This document shows, piece after piece, positions 13,492 through 20,685 of a DNA stretch of 20,685 bases. The stretch's first letter is position 1; each line of letters starts with the position of its first letter. The notes under the pieces were generated by a model. It saw only the letters and a program-made list of their open reading frames with translations. It did not search any database and was not told the DNA's origin. The stretch comes from DATKEH01 sp035546355. GTDB lineage: Bacteria; Acidobacteriota; Thermoanaerobaculia; Multivoradales; JAIOJS01. The DNA is taken from assembly GCA_035546355.1 (NCBI GenBank), contig DATKEH010000093.1:1-20685 (forward strand), written 5' to 3'. The position numbers and the translations under genes are program-made.

Positions 13492-16400
13492 AACAGGTCC
13501 ACGGCGTAGGCCTCCCCCTCTTGGCTGAGCAGCACCTTGAACCCCTCCGCCGTCTGCCACTCGACCTGCAGCCGCTGCTCCTCGGTGGAGGAGGGGTCGT
13601 ACGAGTAGGTGACGTAGACGTCCTTGGAGAGGCGCTTGCCGACCGTGAAGCGGGCATTGGACACGGTATCGCCGCTGCGCGAGAGCGGCTGGATGCGGAA
13701 CGCGTCGACGCCGAACAGCGTGCCCACCCGCTGACTGATCAGCGACGAGGCCTGGCCGAACAGCATCCCCTCGGCCGCCGAGGCGCCGGAGTCGTCCTCG
13801 CGCAAGTCGCCGCCACCTTCGGCCAGCTGGCTGGGGGCCCCCGAGAGCAGCAGCGACAGGACCTCGAGGTCGGGCAGCGGAGGATCGGAGGTGAAGCTGG
13901 TGTTGAGCCGCTCGAGGTTACCGAACAGGTTGAGGGTGACGTCGTAGTTGGCGACCTCGGTGGTGGCGACGAGGTCGACCAGCGGCTCCACCCGATAGGG
14001 ATTGGCGAAGGTCAGCGTGCCGCGCTCGACCGTGTACTCGTTCTCGGCATAGATCAAGGTGCCCCCCGGCTCGATCTCGACGCGGCCGAAGAGGACCGGG
14101 CGCGCCAGCGAGCCGCGGGCGGTCAGGTCGGCGCTGCCGCTCAGGTCGGCCAGGTTGTTGCGGATGCGCACCGTCCCCGGCGCCTGCACCACCAGGTCGA
14201 TCTGTACGTCGGACAGCTCCTCGTCGGCCTCGCCGGCCTCCTGGCGCTGGCGGCGCAGGAAGCGCTGCAGCAGCTGCAGCACGCCGACCTCGACGTCGCG
14301 CAGGTAGGCGGCGCGGTCCAGGCTCACCAGACCGCGCACCACCTGGCCCGCGGCGCCATCGACGCTCCAGGTCAGGTCGGCGTCGCCGCGCAGCAGCCAA
14401 CCCTCGGGGTAACGCAGGGAGACCCGGCGAGCCGCGATCTGCACCCGCGCGTCCGGGCCTTCGGCGGCGAAGGGGTGCCGCACCCGTCCGCTGGCCCGCA
14501 GCTCGCCGCCCCCGACCTCGCCGCGCAGGCTGTCGATCACCACCGCGTCGGGGTAGAAGAGCAGGATGGCCCGCAGCTCTTCGACGGTCTGCCCGAAGCC
14601 GAAGGCGAGCAGGCGCGCATCGCGCACCTCCGCCTGGCCGTTGACCAGCGGCTCTGCGACGCTGCCGCGTACGGTGGCCAGCAGATCGGTGTAGCCGGTG
14701 AGCTCGAAGTCCTCCAGCCAGGGATCGAGCCAGCGGTTGGCCAGGGTGCTCTGGATGCGCAGGTCCAGGGGGTGGTCCTCGCCCAGCCCCACCCGGCCGC
14801 TGACGAAGACCTCGCTCTCCCCCTCCTCCTCGACCAGATAGAGGGAGCGGATCTCCACCGCCTCGGGCAGCAGGCGAACCTCCACCGGCTCGCGGTTGAC
14901 CAGGGGGTGCCCGCCGATCTCGGCGGCGAGGCGCGTCAGCTCGAGGGCCACGTCGGGCCCTCGGGCGAGATCGCCGCGCACGGTCAGCGAGCCCTCCGCA
15001 GTGCCGGCGATCTCGGGCAGCTCCCCCGCCATCGCCGCCAGGGTCGCGAGGTCGTCGGTGTACACCGTGAAGGCGAGGTCGGCGCGCTGGCGATCGAGGT
15101 AGCCTCCCCCGGCTATCGTCACCAGGCCGAGGAGGGAGCCCTCGGCGGTGAGCGCCGAATCTCGCCAGCCGATGCGGACCGCCGCCTCCTCGCCGCCGCG
15201 CAGCGCCAGTCCCTCGCGGGTCACCCCTCGACCGACCGCCTCGACCAGCAACACCGGCTGCTCCCAGGTACCCCCCAGGGTGCCGACCAGCTCGACCTCG
15301 CCTCCGAGCTGGCCCCCCAGCCACTCGCCCAGCGGCGCGCCGCCCAGGCTCACGCCGGGGCTGGCGAAAGTGAAGTCGAGGCCCTCCGCCTCGAGGTCGT
15401 AGGTGCCCGCCGCCAGCAGCTCCCCGCCGGCGTCGCTCAAGGAGAGCTGTGCCACCTCGAGGAGGCCGTCCCGCCACTGCAGCTGCGCCCGCAGCCGCTC
15501 CACCTCCAGGCCCTCGACGCGGGCGGGCGACAGGTCTCCGGACACCTCGCCCCAGGTTTCCTCGCCGCGCCCGCCGAGGGTGACGCTGCCGGTGAAGGGC
15601 CCGGACACCGGCAGCTCCACCGGCAGCCATGGCGCCGCCTCGGCGAGCGGCCAGGAAGCGACGTCGAGCTCGGCCACCCAGGGCGCGCGATCGTCGAGCG
15701 GGAAGGTGCCGCGTACGAGCATCGCCGCGCCCTCGCGCGACAGCTCGAGACGGAGGTCCTCCACCGCCTCCGGCGACACCGTCAGGCTGCCGTCGACGCG
15801 CTGTGCCGACAGCCCGGGCGCGACCGCGTCACGCAGGGCGAGGCGCAGCTCGCTGCGGGCGCCCGCGGGGGCGAGGTGGAGCGCTCCGGCGATCTCCCCG
15901 CTGCCGGCGGTGGGCAGCCACAGCGGCCACGGCTCCCCCTCCTCGACTACCGGCAGCAGGCGAGCCAGCGGCCCCAGGTCCCGGCTCTGGATCTCGTAGG
16001 CGATGGTGCCGCGTTGCCGTTCGAGGTGGTAGCCGAAGCTGCCGGTGGCGGCCTGGTCCGGCGCCAACAGCCGCACCGCATGGCTGCTCACCCGCCCCCC
16101 CTCGATGACCAGGGGGAGCGTGCCGCTCACCGGCAGCCGCCGGCCGCCGCCCGCCGTCCCGCGGACCCGGAAATCGCCCCAGCCATCGCCCCGCCGCCAG
16201 GCGGTGTCGGCGAAGCGGAAGTCCAGGGTGCCGTCGATGCGGCCGGCGACGCGCTCGACGGGGACGTCGGAATCGCGCAGGAAGGTCTCGAGGTCCACCC
16301 CGAGCAGCGCGAGGGAGAGCGCGGTCCGCTGCCCCGCCCCGCGCAGGTCCACCTCCACCTGCCCCTGGACCCGCCCGCCACCGTAGGCCGAGTCGTCGAT

Positions 16401-17450
16401 CTCCACCCACACGGCGTTGCGGTCGCCGGCCACCACGCCCTCGACATCGCGGAGCCGCCAGTCGAGCAGCCGCAGGCTCTCGGCGCGCAGCCCGCCGCGA
16501 TAACCCCACACACCCGGGTGCCAGCGATAGTGCCCGTCGACCGTCGCCCACCCCTCCACCAGGCCCGGGTCGAGGTAGCCGAGCTCCTCGAAGAGCGCCG
16601 CCGAGACGTCCCCCTCGATGTCGAGGTCGACGCGCTTGTCGCCGCGCCACACCACCTCGCCCAGCGCCCGTACCCGGGCCTCCGGAGCGCGGGCCAGGCC
16701 CTGGAAGCGCAAACCGTCCCGCTGCAGCAGCACGGTCGCCGCGACGCTCCCCCGGTAGCGGCGCGCCCGCGGCAGGGTGAGGTCGACGCTCTCGACCGTC
16801 GCCTTGCCCTGCAGCACCGCGTCGCCGAGGCCGGCGAGCGAGGCGCGGACACCGCGGGCCGTGAGCTCCATCGGCAGCCGGTCCTCCTCGAGCACGAAGG
16901 CGCTGTCGGTGACGTGCAGCCCCTCGACATCGAGCTGGAATCGGCCACTGCCGCGAGCCCTCCGGCCCGGGCGAGGGAAGTTGTCGCCCCCCTCGGCGAA
17001 GCGGTGGAGGTAGACCTCGACGCCCTCGGCGCGCACCTCCTGTACGGTCACCACCGACTCCAGCAGGTCGCGGGCCTCGACCTGCAGGTAGACCCGCCGC
17101 GCGGTGACGATCGGCGGCGCAGCGGGTTGCGGTCCGGCGACGGCCACGTCGCGCAGCTCGATCCAGGTGGGGAAGAGGGCGAAGCGCAGCTCTCCGACGG
17201 TGATCCCCCGCCCCAGGCGCTCCTCGAGCCGCGGCAGCAGCTCGGCGAGGAGCCGCTGTTGTACCGGTGGCCGATGCAGCAGCGCCAGGACGGCGGCGAG
17301 CAGCGCGACCACCAGCAGGAGCAGCCAGATCACCGGCCGCAGCAGCCATCGCCGGAGCCGACCGGGGCGGCGCCGGCGGGGTCGGCGACGCGGCGGCTCG
17401 CTGGACGGCTCCTCGGGGAGCTGCGGCCGGATCAGGGGCTCGGCGTGCAA
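13473..17450 (-). CDS. tamB: TamB-family translocation/assembly module protein (DUF490)
   Basis: This 1325-residue inner-membrane-anchored protein is predicted to span the periplasm as a long hydrophobic beta-taco groove. Such proteins are implicated in outer-membrane protein assembly and lipid transport between membranes. The N-terminus is Pro/Arg-rich, followed by one helix (about 36-58, VIWLLLLVVALLAAVLALL). An AsmA-like start then appears (RLGRGITVGELRFALFPTWIELRDVAV) with a long run of repeating beta-strand-rich segments, and the conserved C-terminal TamB domain. That domain includes RGTLTFANPYRVEPLVDLVA, LPDLEVLSLLLSG and GVDAFRIQPLSRSGDT, and ends LLWEQRF. A TTG at 17450 is used, 22 bp after nadK; no ATG or GTG is better placed, so the start is uncertain by a few codons. 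The omp85 gene follows with a 19-bp overlap, the reverse of the tamA-tamB order in E. coli. Confidence 0.9.
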   Translation of the reverse strand: MHAEPLIRPQLPEEPSSEPPRRRPRRRRPGRLRRWLLRPVIWLLLLVVALLAAVLALLHRPPVQQRLLAELLPRLEERLGRGITVGELRFALFPTWIELRDVAVAGPQPAAPPIVTARRVYLQVEARDLLESVVTVQEVRAEGVEVYLHRFAEGGDNFPRPGRRARGSGRFQLDVEGLHVTDSAFVLEEDRLPMELTARGVRASLAGLGDAVLQGKATVESVDLTLPRARRYRGSVAATVLLQRDGLRFQGLARAPEARVRALGEVVWRGDKRVDLDIEGDVSAALFEELGYLDPGLVEGWATVDGHYRWHPGVWGYRGGLRAESLRLLDWRLRDVEGVVAGDRNAVWVEIDDSAYGGGRVQGQVEVDLRGAGQRTALSLALLGVDLETFLRDSDVPVERVAGRIDGTLDFRFADTAWRRGDGWGDFRVRGTAGGGRRLPVSGTLPLVIEGGRVSSHAVRLLAPDQAATGSFGYHLERQRGTIAYEIQSRDLGPLARLLPVVEEGEPWPLWLPTAGSGEIAGALHLAPAGARSELRLALRDAVAPGLSAQRVDGSLTVSPEAVEDLRLELSREGAAMLVRGTFPLDDRAPWVAELDVASWPLAEAAPWLPVELPVSGPFTGSVTLGGRGEETWGEVSGDLSPARVEGLEVERLRAQLQWRDGLLEVAQLSLSDAGGELLAAGTYDLEAEGLDFTFASPGVSLGGAPLGEWLGGQLGGEVELVGTLGGTWEQPVLLVEAVGRGVTREGLALRGGEEAAVRIGWRDSALTAEGSLLGLVTIAGGGYLDRQRADLAFTVYTDDLATLAAMAGELPEIAGTAEGSLTVRGDLARGPDVALELTRLAAEIGGHPLVNREPVEVRLLPEAVEIRSLYLVEEEGESEVFVSGRVGLGEDHPLDLRIQSTLANRWLDPWLEDFELTGYTDLLATVRGSVAEPLVNGQAEVRDARLLAFGFGQTVEELRAILLFYPDAVVIDSLRGEVGGGELRASGRVRHPFAAEGPDARVQIAARRVSLRYPEGWLLRGDADLTWSVDGAAGQVVRGLVSLDRAAYLRDVEVGVLQLLQRFLRRQRQEAGEADEELSDVQIDLVVQAPGTVRIRNNLADLSGSADLTARGSLARPVLFGRVEIEPGGTLIYAENEYTVERGTLTFANPYRVEPLVDLVATTEVANYDVTLNLFGNLERLNTSFTSDPPLPDLEVLSLLLSGAPSQLAEGGGDLREDDSGASAAEGMLFGQASSLISQRVGTLFGVDAFRIQPLSRSGDTVSNARFTVGKRLSKDVYVTYSYDPSSTEEQRLQVEWQTAEGFKVLLSQEGEAYAVDLLWEQRF

Positions 17451-17472
17451 GTGCGTGCCACCCGCCGGGATC

Positions 17473-18351
17473 TCAGCCGCCCCAACGCAGCTTCCCCCGC
17501 AGGCTCTCGTAGAAGCTCCGCCCGGAGGTCTTGACCAGCCGTACCCGGCCTTCTCCGCGGCGGATCTGGACCCGGTCCTGGAACCCGAGGCTGGTCCCCT
17601 CCTGGCCGTCCAGGGTGAGGTAGACCTCCTCGCGCTGGGTCTCCAGCGTCACCTCCACCAGGCTGCCGTCGGGGACGACCAGCGGGCGGAGGGAGAGGGC
17701 GTGCGGGCAGATGGGAGTGATCACGGCCACCGGCAGCTCGGGGCAGAGGATGGGGCCACCCGCCGAGAGGTTGTAGGCAGTGGAGCCGGTGGGAGTCGAC
17801 ACGATGAGCCCGTCGGCACGGAAGTGGCCGACCAGCTGTCCGTCCACGGTGAGGGTGAGCTGGATGATGCGGGCCAGCGCGCTCTTGGCGATCACCGCGT
17901 CGTTGAGCACGCGAAAGGAGAGCGACTGGCCGCCGACGCGCCGCAGCTCCACCTCGAGCAGCGCCCGATCCTCGGTGGTGAACTGCCCGGACAGCACCCG
18001 TACCATGCTCGGGTAGAGCTCGCTGCGCCCGACCTCGGTGAGGAAGCCGAGGCTGCCCATGTTGACGCCGAGGATGGGCGTCGGTGCGGACAGCGAGCGG
18101 GCCACCGCCAGCAGCGTCCCGTCGCCACCGAGCACCACCACCAGGTCGACGGCGACCTGCGGGGAGTAGCTGCCCTCGCGGCCGCCGCGCGCCCGACCGG
18201 TCGCCTCGTCGAGCAGCACCTCCACCTCGCGGCGCGCCAGCCACTCGGCGAGCTCGCCGGCGGTGCGCAGGGCTTCCCGGCTCGCCGCCTTGGCGACGAT
18301 GCCGACGCGCTGAAAGGACATAGGGGCGCCGTCGGCCGACGGATTCGGCAT
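17473..18351 (-). CDS. nadK: NAD kinase
   Basis: This cytoplasmic enzyme phosphorylates NAD to NADP using ATP or polyphosphate. The 292-residue length is usual. Visible motifs are the GGDGT phosphate-binding loop (75-79) in DLVVVLGGDGTLLAVAR, VNMGSLGFLTE (96-106), LNDAVI (149-154) in the NAD-ribose region, and the long signature ADGLIVSTPTGSTAYNLSAGGP (179-200). ATG at 18351 is 7 bp after the tlyA stop. A second ATG at 18321 (residue 11, MSFQRVGIVA) starts right at the first conserved strand and could be the true start. The junction reads TAATAG, giving tlyA tandem stops. tamB begins 22 bp downstream, so tlyA, nadK and tamB are probably one transcript. Confidence 0.95.
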   Translation of the reverse strand: MPNPSADGAPMSFQRVGIVAKAASREALRTAGELAEWLARREVEVLLDEATGRARGGREGSYSPQVAVDLVVVLGGDGTLLAVARSLSAPTPILGVNMGSLGFLTEVGRSELYPSMVRVLSGQFTTEDRALLEVELRRVGGQSLSFRVLNDAVIAKSALARIIQLTLTVDGQLVGHFRADGLIVSTPTGSTAYNLSAGGPILCPELPVAVITPICPHALSLRPLVVPDGSLVEVTLETQREEVYLTLDGQEGTSLGFQDRVQIRRGEGRVRLVKTSGRSFYESLRGKLRWGG

Positions 18352-18358
18352 CTGGCTA

Positions 18359-19099
18359 TTATGGCGGATGGGGGTGGGGGGGGCGGCGGAAGAGGGCGAG
18401 GGCCTCGCGGTTGCCCCGCGCCCCCGCGAGCGGGGAGTCGATCAACCCCAGGCACTCCAACCCCAGCCGCTCGAGGTCGGCCACCCGCTCGCCGATCACC
18501 CGCCGCCGCAGCGTCTCGTCGCGCACCACCCCCCCCTTTCCCACCGCTCCGCGGCCCGCCTCGAACTGCGGCTTGACGAGGGGCAGCAGCAGGCCGTCCG
18601 CGGCGAGGTGGGGGAGCAGCGCCGGCACCACCTTGGTCAGCGAGATGAACGAGAGGTCGACGGTGATCAAGCGGCATGCTTCGGGCAGCGCGTCGGGCGG
18701 CAGGTGGCGCGCGTTGACCCCCTCCATCACCACCACCCGCGGGTCCCGGCGCAGCCCCCAGTCCAGCTGGCCGCGCCCGACGTCGACGGCGTAGACGCGT
18801 CGGGCGCCCCGCTGCAGCAGGCAGTCGGTGAAGCCGCCCGTCGAGGAGCCGACGTCCATACAGACCCACCCTCGGGGGTCGATCCCGAAGGCGTCCAGGG
18901 CAGCCGCCAGCTTCGGCCCGCCCCGGGAGACGAACGGCGGCCGCGCCAGCACCTCGATGCGGGCATCCTCGGCCACCTCGGCGCCTGCCTTGTCGACCCG
19001 CTGGCCCTCGACCTCGACCTCGCCGGCCATCACCGCCCGGCGCGCCTTCTCCCGCGAGGGGAAGAACCCGCGGCTGAAGAGCAGCTGGTCCAGGCGCAT
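18359..19099 (-). CDS. tlyA: TlyA-family rRNA (cytidine-2'-O)-methyltransferase
   Basis: This 246-residue S-adenosylmethionine-dependent RNA methyltransferase is expected, from characterised TlyA proteins, to modify ribosomal RNA cytidines at the 2'-OH. The old label hemolysin A is historical. An N-terminal S4 RNA-binding domain (MRLDQLLFSRGFFPSREKAR onward, to about 55) is followed by FVSRGGPKL (56-64) with K63. The FtsJ-like Rossmann domain has MDVGSSTGGFTDCLL (81-95), VDLSFISL (147-154, catalytic D148) and LVKPQFE (174-180, catalytic K176). ATG at 19099 lies 6 bp after ispA, so the genes are co-transcribed. The C-terminus is a short His/Pro tail encoded over a G8 run. The ispA-tlyA-nadK order is a frequent bacterial arrangement and supports the assignment. 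Confidence 0.94.
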   Translation of the reverse strand: MRLDQLLFSRGFFPSREKARRAVMAGEVEVEGQRVDKAGAEVAEDARIEVLARPPFVSRGGPKLAAALDAFGIDPRGWVCMDVGSSTGGFTDCLLQRGARRVYAVDVGRGQLDWGLRRDPRVVVMEGVNARHLPPDALPEACRLITVDLSFISLTKVVPALLPHLAADGLLLPLVKPQFEAGRGAVGKGGVVRDETLRRRVIGERVADLERLGLECLGLIDSPLAGARGNREALALFRRPPHPHPP

Positions 19100-19105
19100 C
19101 GGGGC

Positions 19106-20029
19106 TCAGCGGTCGCGGCTCGCCAGATAGTGGACGAGGGAGGCCAGCAGCCCCCCCTCGTCCCCCAGCTCGCGCGCCAGCGCCAGGCTCTCGTCGCGCA
19201 GCCGCTGCAGCCGCCGCCGGCTCTCCTCCAGGCCGAACAGCCCGGGATAGGTCAGCTTGCGCGCCGCGGCGTCCTTGCCCGGGGTCTTGCCCAGCGCCGC
19301 GCGGCTCCCCTCGACGTCGAGGATGTCGTCGCCGATCTGGAACATCAGGCCGACGCGCTCGCCGAGCTCGTCCAACCGCGCATCCACCCCGGCGTCGGCG
19401 CCGGCGACCAGCCCGCCGAGGCGCAGCGCCGCCTTGACCAGGGCGCCGGTCTTGCCGCGATGGATCCGCTCCAGGGCGCCGGCGGCGTCCTGCGGCCACT
19501 GCCGCTCGACCTCGAGATCCATCGTCTGGCCGCCGATCATGCCGCGGGTGCCGATGGCTTCCCCCACCATCCGCACCGCGGCCGCCCGCGCCGTATCCGG
19601 CATCTCGGCGATCGCCGCCAACGCCGTCAGGCCGCAGGTCAGCAGCGCGTCGCCGGCGAGGATCGCCGTCGCCTCGTCGAACTGCCGGTGCACCGTCGGC
19701 TTGCCCCGTCGCAGGTCGTCGTCGTCGAGCGCCGGCAGGTCGTCGTGGATCAGGCTGTAGGTGTGGATCAGCTCCACCGCTCCCCCGGCGGCCAGCAGAG
19801 GGCGCCGCGCCCCCCCCAGCGGCTCGCCGGCGAGCAGGGTGAGGACCGGCCGCACCCGCTTGCCGCCGGCGAAGACGCTGTAGCGCATGGCCTGGTGGAG
19901 CCGGCGCGGCGGCTCGTCGGCCGGCGGCAGCAGCGCGTCCAGGGTCGCCTCCACCTCCCGCCGTGCCGCCGCGGCGAAGGCGAGGAAGGCGCCAGCGAAG
20001 GCGCCTGCCGGGGATGGGTCGCCGCGCAA
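19106..20029 (-). CDS. ispA: Short-chain isoprenyl diphosphate synthase (farnesyl diphosphate synthase type)
   Basis: This enzyme condenses isopentenyl diphosphate with allylic diphosphates, most likely giving C15 farnesyl diphosphate, the precursor of the undecaprenyl carrier used by the polysaccharide genes. The 307-residue protein has AGGKRVRPVLTLLAGE (54-69), YSLIHDDLPALDDDDLRRGKPT (91-112) with the first Asp-rich motif in the bacterial DDLPxxDDDDxRRG form, GGQTMDLE (166-173), RGKTGALVKAALRLG (191-205), and the second Asp-rich motif GDDILDVEG (233-241) followed by LGKTPGKDAAARKLTYP. The start is a TTG at 20029, 8 bp after the Trm112-like gene; a GTG at residue 26 or 27 is a later alternative. 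No Shine-Dalgarno sequence is apparent. Product chain length is inferred from likeness to IspA. Confidence 0.94.
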   Translation of the reverse strand: MRGDPSPAGAFAGAFLAFAAAARREVEATLDALLPPADEPPRRLHQAMRYSVFAGGKRVRPVLTLLAGEPLGGARRPLLAAGGAVELIHTYSLIHDDLPALDDDDLRRGKPTVHRQFDEATAILAGDALLTCGLTALAAIAEMPDTARAAAVRMVGEAIGTRGMIGGQTMDLEVERQWPQDAAGALERIHRGKTGALVKAALRLGGLVAGADAGVDARLDELGERVGLMFQIGDDILDVEGSRAALGKTPGKDAAARKLTYPGLFGLEESRRRLQRLRDESLALARELGDEGGLLASLVHYLASRDR

Positions 20030-20037
20030 GGCCGGAA

Positions 20038-20289
20038 TCAGCGGCCGATGGCCGACGCCGGCAGCGCTTCGTCGACCAGCATCACCGGGATGTCGGAGAC
20101 GATGGGGTAGACGAGGGCGGACTCGGCGCAGTAGAGGCCCTGCTCGACCACCGGCTCCTCGTCGCGGAAGTGCTCGCGATACTTCTCCGCCACCTGGGTG
20201 CGGACTTCCGGCGGCAGGTCGACCAGCTCGAGCGAGGCCTTGGTCTTGGGGCAGACCAGGATCTCGAGCAGCTCCGGGTCGACGGCCAT
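20038..20289 (-). CDS. Trm112-family small protein
   Basis: This 83-residue protein has the Trm112/YcaR-type pattern: LLEILVCPKTKASLEL at the start and LYCAESALVYPIVSDIPVMLVDEALP at the end. Some family members are activator subunits of methyltransferases; the bacterial members are largely uncharacterised. The zinc-ribbon cysteines are half lost: the CPxC knuckle is CPKT and the CxxC knuckle is CAES, so only two of four Cys remain. Between the halves lies a charged helical segment (about 24-50, PPEVRTQVAEKYREHF onward) that is longer than in YcaR-like proteins. ATG at 20289 lies 13 bp after the pagL-like stop, and a TATCCT box ends 7 nt before it. ispA follows 8 bp downstream. A role with the nearby tlyA methyltransferase can be imagined but nothing in the sequence shows it. 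Confidence 0.82.
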   Translation of the reverse strand: MAVDPELLEILVCPKTKASLELVDLPPEVRTQVAEKYREHFRDEEPVVEQGLYCAESALVYPIVSDIPVMLVDEALPASAIGR

Positions 20290-20296
20290 GAGCCGC

Positions 20297-20302
20297 AGGA
20301 TA
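20297..20302 (-). promoter_or_regulatory. Putative extended -10 box (TGATATCCT core TATCCT) for trm112-ispA-tlyA
   Basis: TATCCT on the minus strand ends 7 nt before the Trm112-like ATG and is preceded by TGA, matching an extended -10 (TGn). That TGA is also the stop codon of the pagL-like gene, so promoter and stop overlap. It is the weakest-looking hexamer of the 7-8 nt set. Confidence 0.35.
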
Positions 20303-20685
20303 TCACGGCCGCACGGCCGCCGGCCCCAGGCGCCCCGGAACCACGGCGAGGGTCAGCGTCAGCGTCTCGACGCCCGGGTTGCGCTCCTCCAGGCTGGCGT
20401 TGGAGAGGTGGGCCACGGACACCCCGAGCCGCAGGCCCCGGCGCAGGCGGACCCCGAGGTCGAGAGCCGAACGGAACTGCACGTGCTCGCCGAGGTCCTT
20501 GCCGTTCCCCTGGTCGTAGAAGCCCGCCGCGAAGGTGACCAGGGCCGAGAAGCGCTCTCCCAGCGGGAAATCGCGGCCGAATCCGGCCCGCAGGTGGTAT
20601 CCGCCCTCGTCGGTGCCCAGGACCCCGACCAGCGGAGTGATCGCCCATCGCCGCGGCGCGAAGCGGTACTCGAGGTCGAGGACGG
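20303..20685 (-). CDS. PagL-like lipid A 3-O-deacylase (acyloxyacyl hydrolase), 5' partial
   Basis: The last 126 codons of an outer-membrane beta-barrel enzyme run off the window edge. Translating the minus strand gives alternating strand patterns (LDLEYRFAPRRWAITPLVGV, YHLRAGFGRDFPLG, FSALVTFAAGFY), then QFRSALDLGVRLRRGLRLGVSVAHLSNASLEERNPGVETLTLTLAV. The HxSN(A) motif and the Glu exactly 14 residues after the His match the catalytic His-Ser-Glu triad described for Pseudomonas PagL (H126, S128, E140). In this fragment they are H92, S94 and E106. Such enzymes remove the 3-O-linked acyl chain of lipid A and alter endotoxin properties. The stop at 20303 is 13 bp before the Trm112-like start. 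The N-terminal signal peptide and first strands lie outside the window. The identification rests on motif and topology, without a search. Confidence 0.8.
   Translation of the reverse strand, partial: VLDLEYRFAPRRWAITPLVGVLGTDEGGYHLRAGFGRDFPLGERFSALVTFAAGFYDQGNGKDLGEHVQFRSALDLGVRLRRGLRLGVSVAHLSNASLEERNPGVETLTLTLAVVPGRLGPAAVRP

Noticed and set aside
11608..13509. A 633-codon plus-strand open frame opposite omp85
   Set aside because: Same antisense-shadow effect; composition is low-complexity and no start context or motif was seen.
13492..13560. A longer omp85 start at 13560
   Set aside because: It would add residues before the signal peptide and deepen the overlap with tamB; the GTG at 13491 places the signal sequence at the N-terminus.
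13521..17534. A 1337-codon open frame on the plus strand opposite almost all of tamB
   Set aside because: It mirrors tamB codon for codon and is rich in Gln, Ala, Arg, Gly and His with no domain pattern. High GC at the third position of the real gene removes stop codons from the opposite frame.
18358..18363. CATAAT as a -10 box for nadK
   Set aside because: It does not fit TANNNT, and the AT content is explained by the tandem TAA TAG stop of tlyA; nadK is more simply co-transcribed with tlyA.
18376..18383. G8 tract at the 3' end of tlyA (and C8 runs at 18529-18536 and 19810-19817) as phase-variable tracts
   Set aside because: Runs of eight are expected at this GC content. These lie in housekeeping genes, and the first affects only the last few codons.

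Overview
This window comes from a very GC-rich (roughly 70-75 % by eye) diderm bacterium. O-antigen export and ligation genes, lipid A deacylation, TamA/TamB-type envelope assembly and a PagL-like outer-membrane enzyme all imply an LPS-bearing outer membrane. The gene content and style would suit Acidobacteriota (Thermoanaerobaculia-like) or a myxobacterial/deltaproteobacterial lineage. That placement is an inference of low confidence. No rRNA, tRNA, CRISPR, insertion sequence or phage gene was seen. Coding density is extreme: nearly every gap is under 75 bp.

Region 1 (1-9482) is a surface-polysaccharide (O-antigen/LPS-type) locus. It encodes a WbaP/WcaJ-like initiating sugar-phosphate transferase (5' end cut by the window), a membrane-anchored TPR protein, an O-antigen ligase/polymerase-family protein, a family 2 glycosyltransferase, a Wzm/Wzt-type ABC exporter, a VanZ-like membrane protein, two related GT4 glycosyltransferases, and a WbpP/TviC-type UDP-sugar 4-epimerase between the two GT4 genes. 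The plausible flow is: the first transferase loads undecaprenyl phosphate; GT2 and GT4 enzymes extend the glycan; the epimerase supplies a galacto-configured UDP sugar; Wzm/Wzt flips the finished chain; the ligase joins it to lipid A-core. Orientation switches repeatedly, giving divergent promoters and convergent genes whose 3' ends abut or overlap.

Region 2 (9412-20685) lies entirely on the minus strand. In transcription order it holds a pagL-like lipid A deacylase (5' end cut), a Trm112-family protein, ispA, a tlyA-type rRNA methyltransferase, nadK, tamB, an Omp85 protein with seven apparent POTRA domains, and ribBA. The ispA-tlyA-nadK order resembles a common bacterial housekeeping cluster. 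Here it runs into a tamB-omp85 envelope module, followed by a hairpin and a ribBA gene with its own promoter-like box.

The most distinctive signals are: (i) TANNNT boxes 7-8 nt before the start codons of genes that begin transcription units, which suggests leaderless transcription, including an 8-codon ORF that ends on the start codon of a glycosyltransferase; (ii) a C10 tract early in the O-antigen ligase gene that could act as a phase-variation switch; (iii) the seven-POTRA Omp85 with a changed L6 motif, overlapping tamB; and (iv) convergent gene pairs overlapping by up to 71 bp. I did not find a clearly new multi-gene system. These are candidates for closer inspection within a recognisable envelope-biogenesis region.
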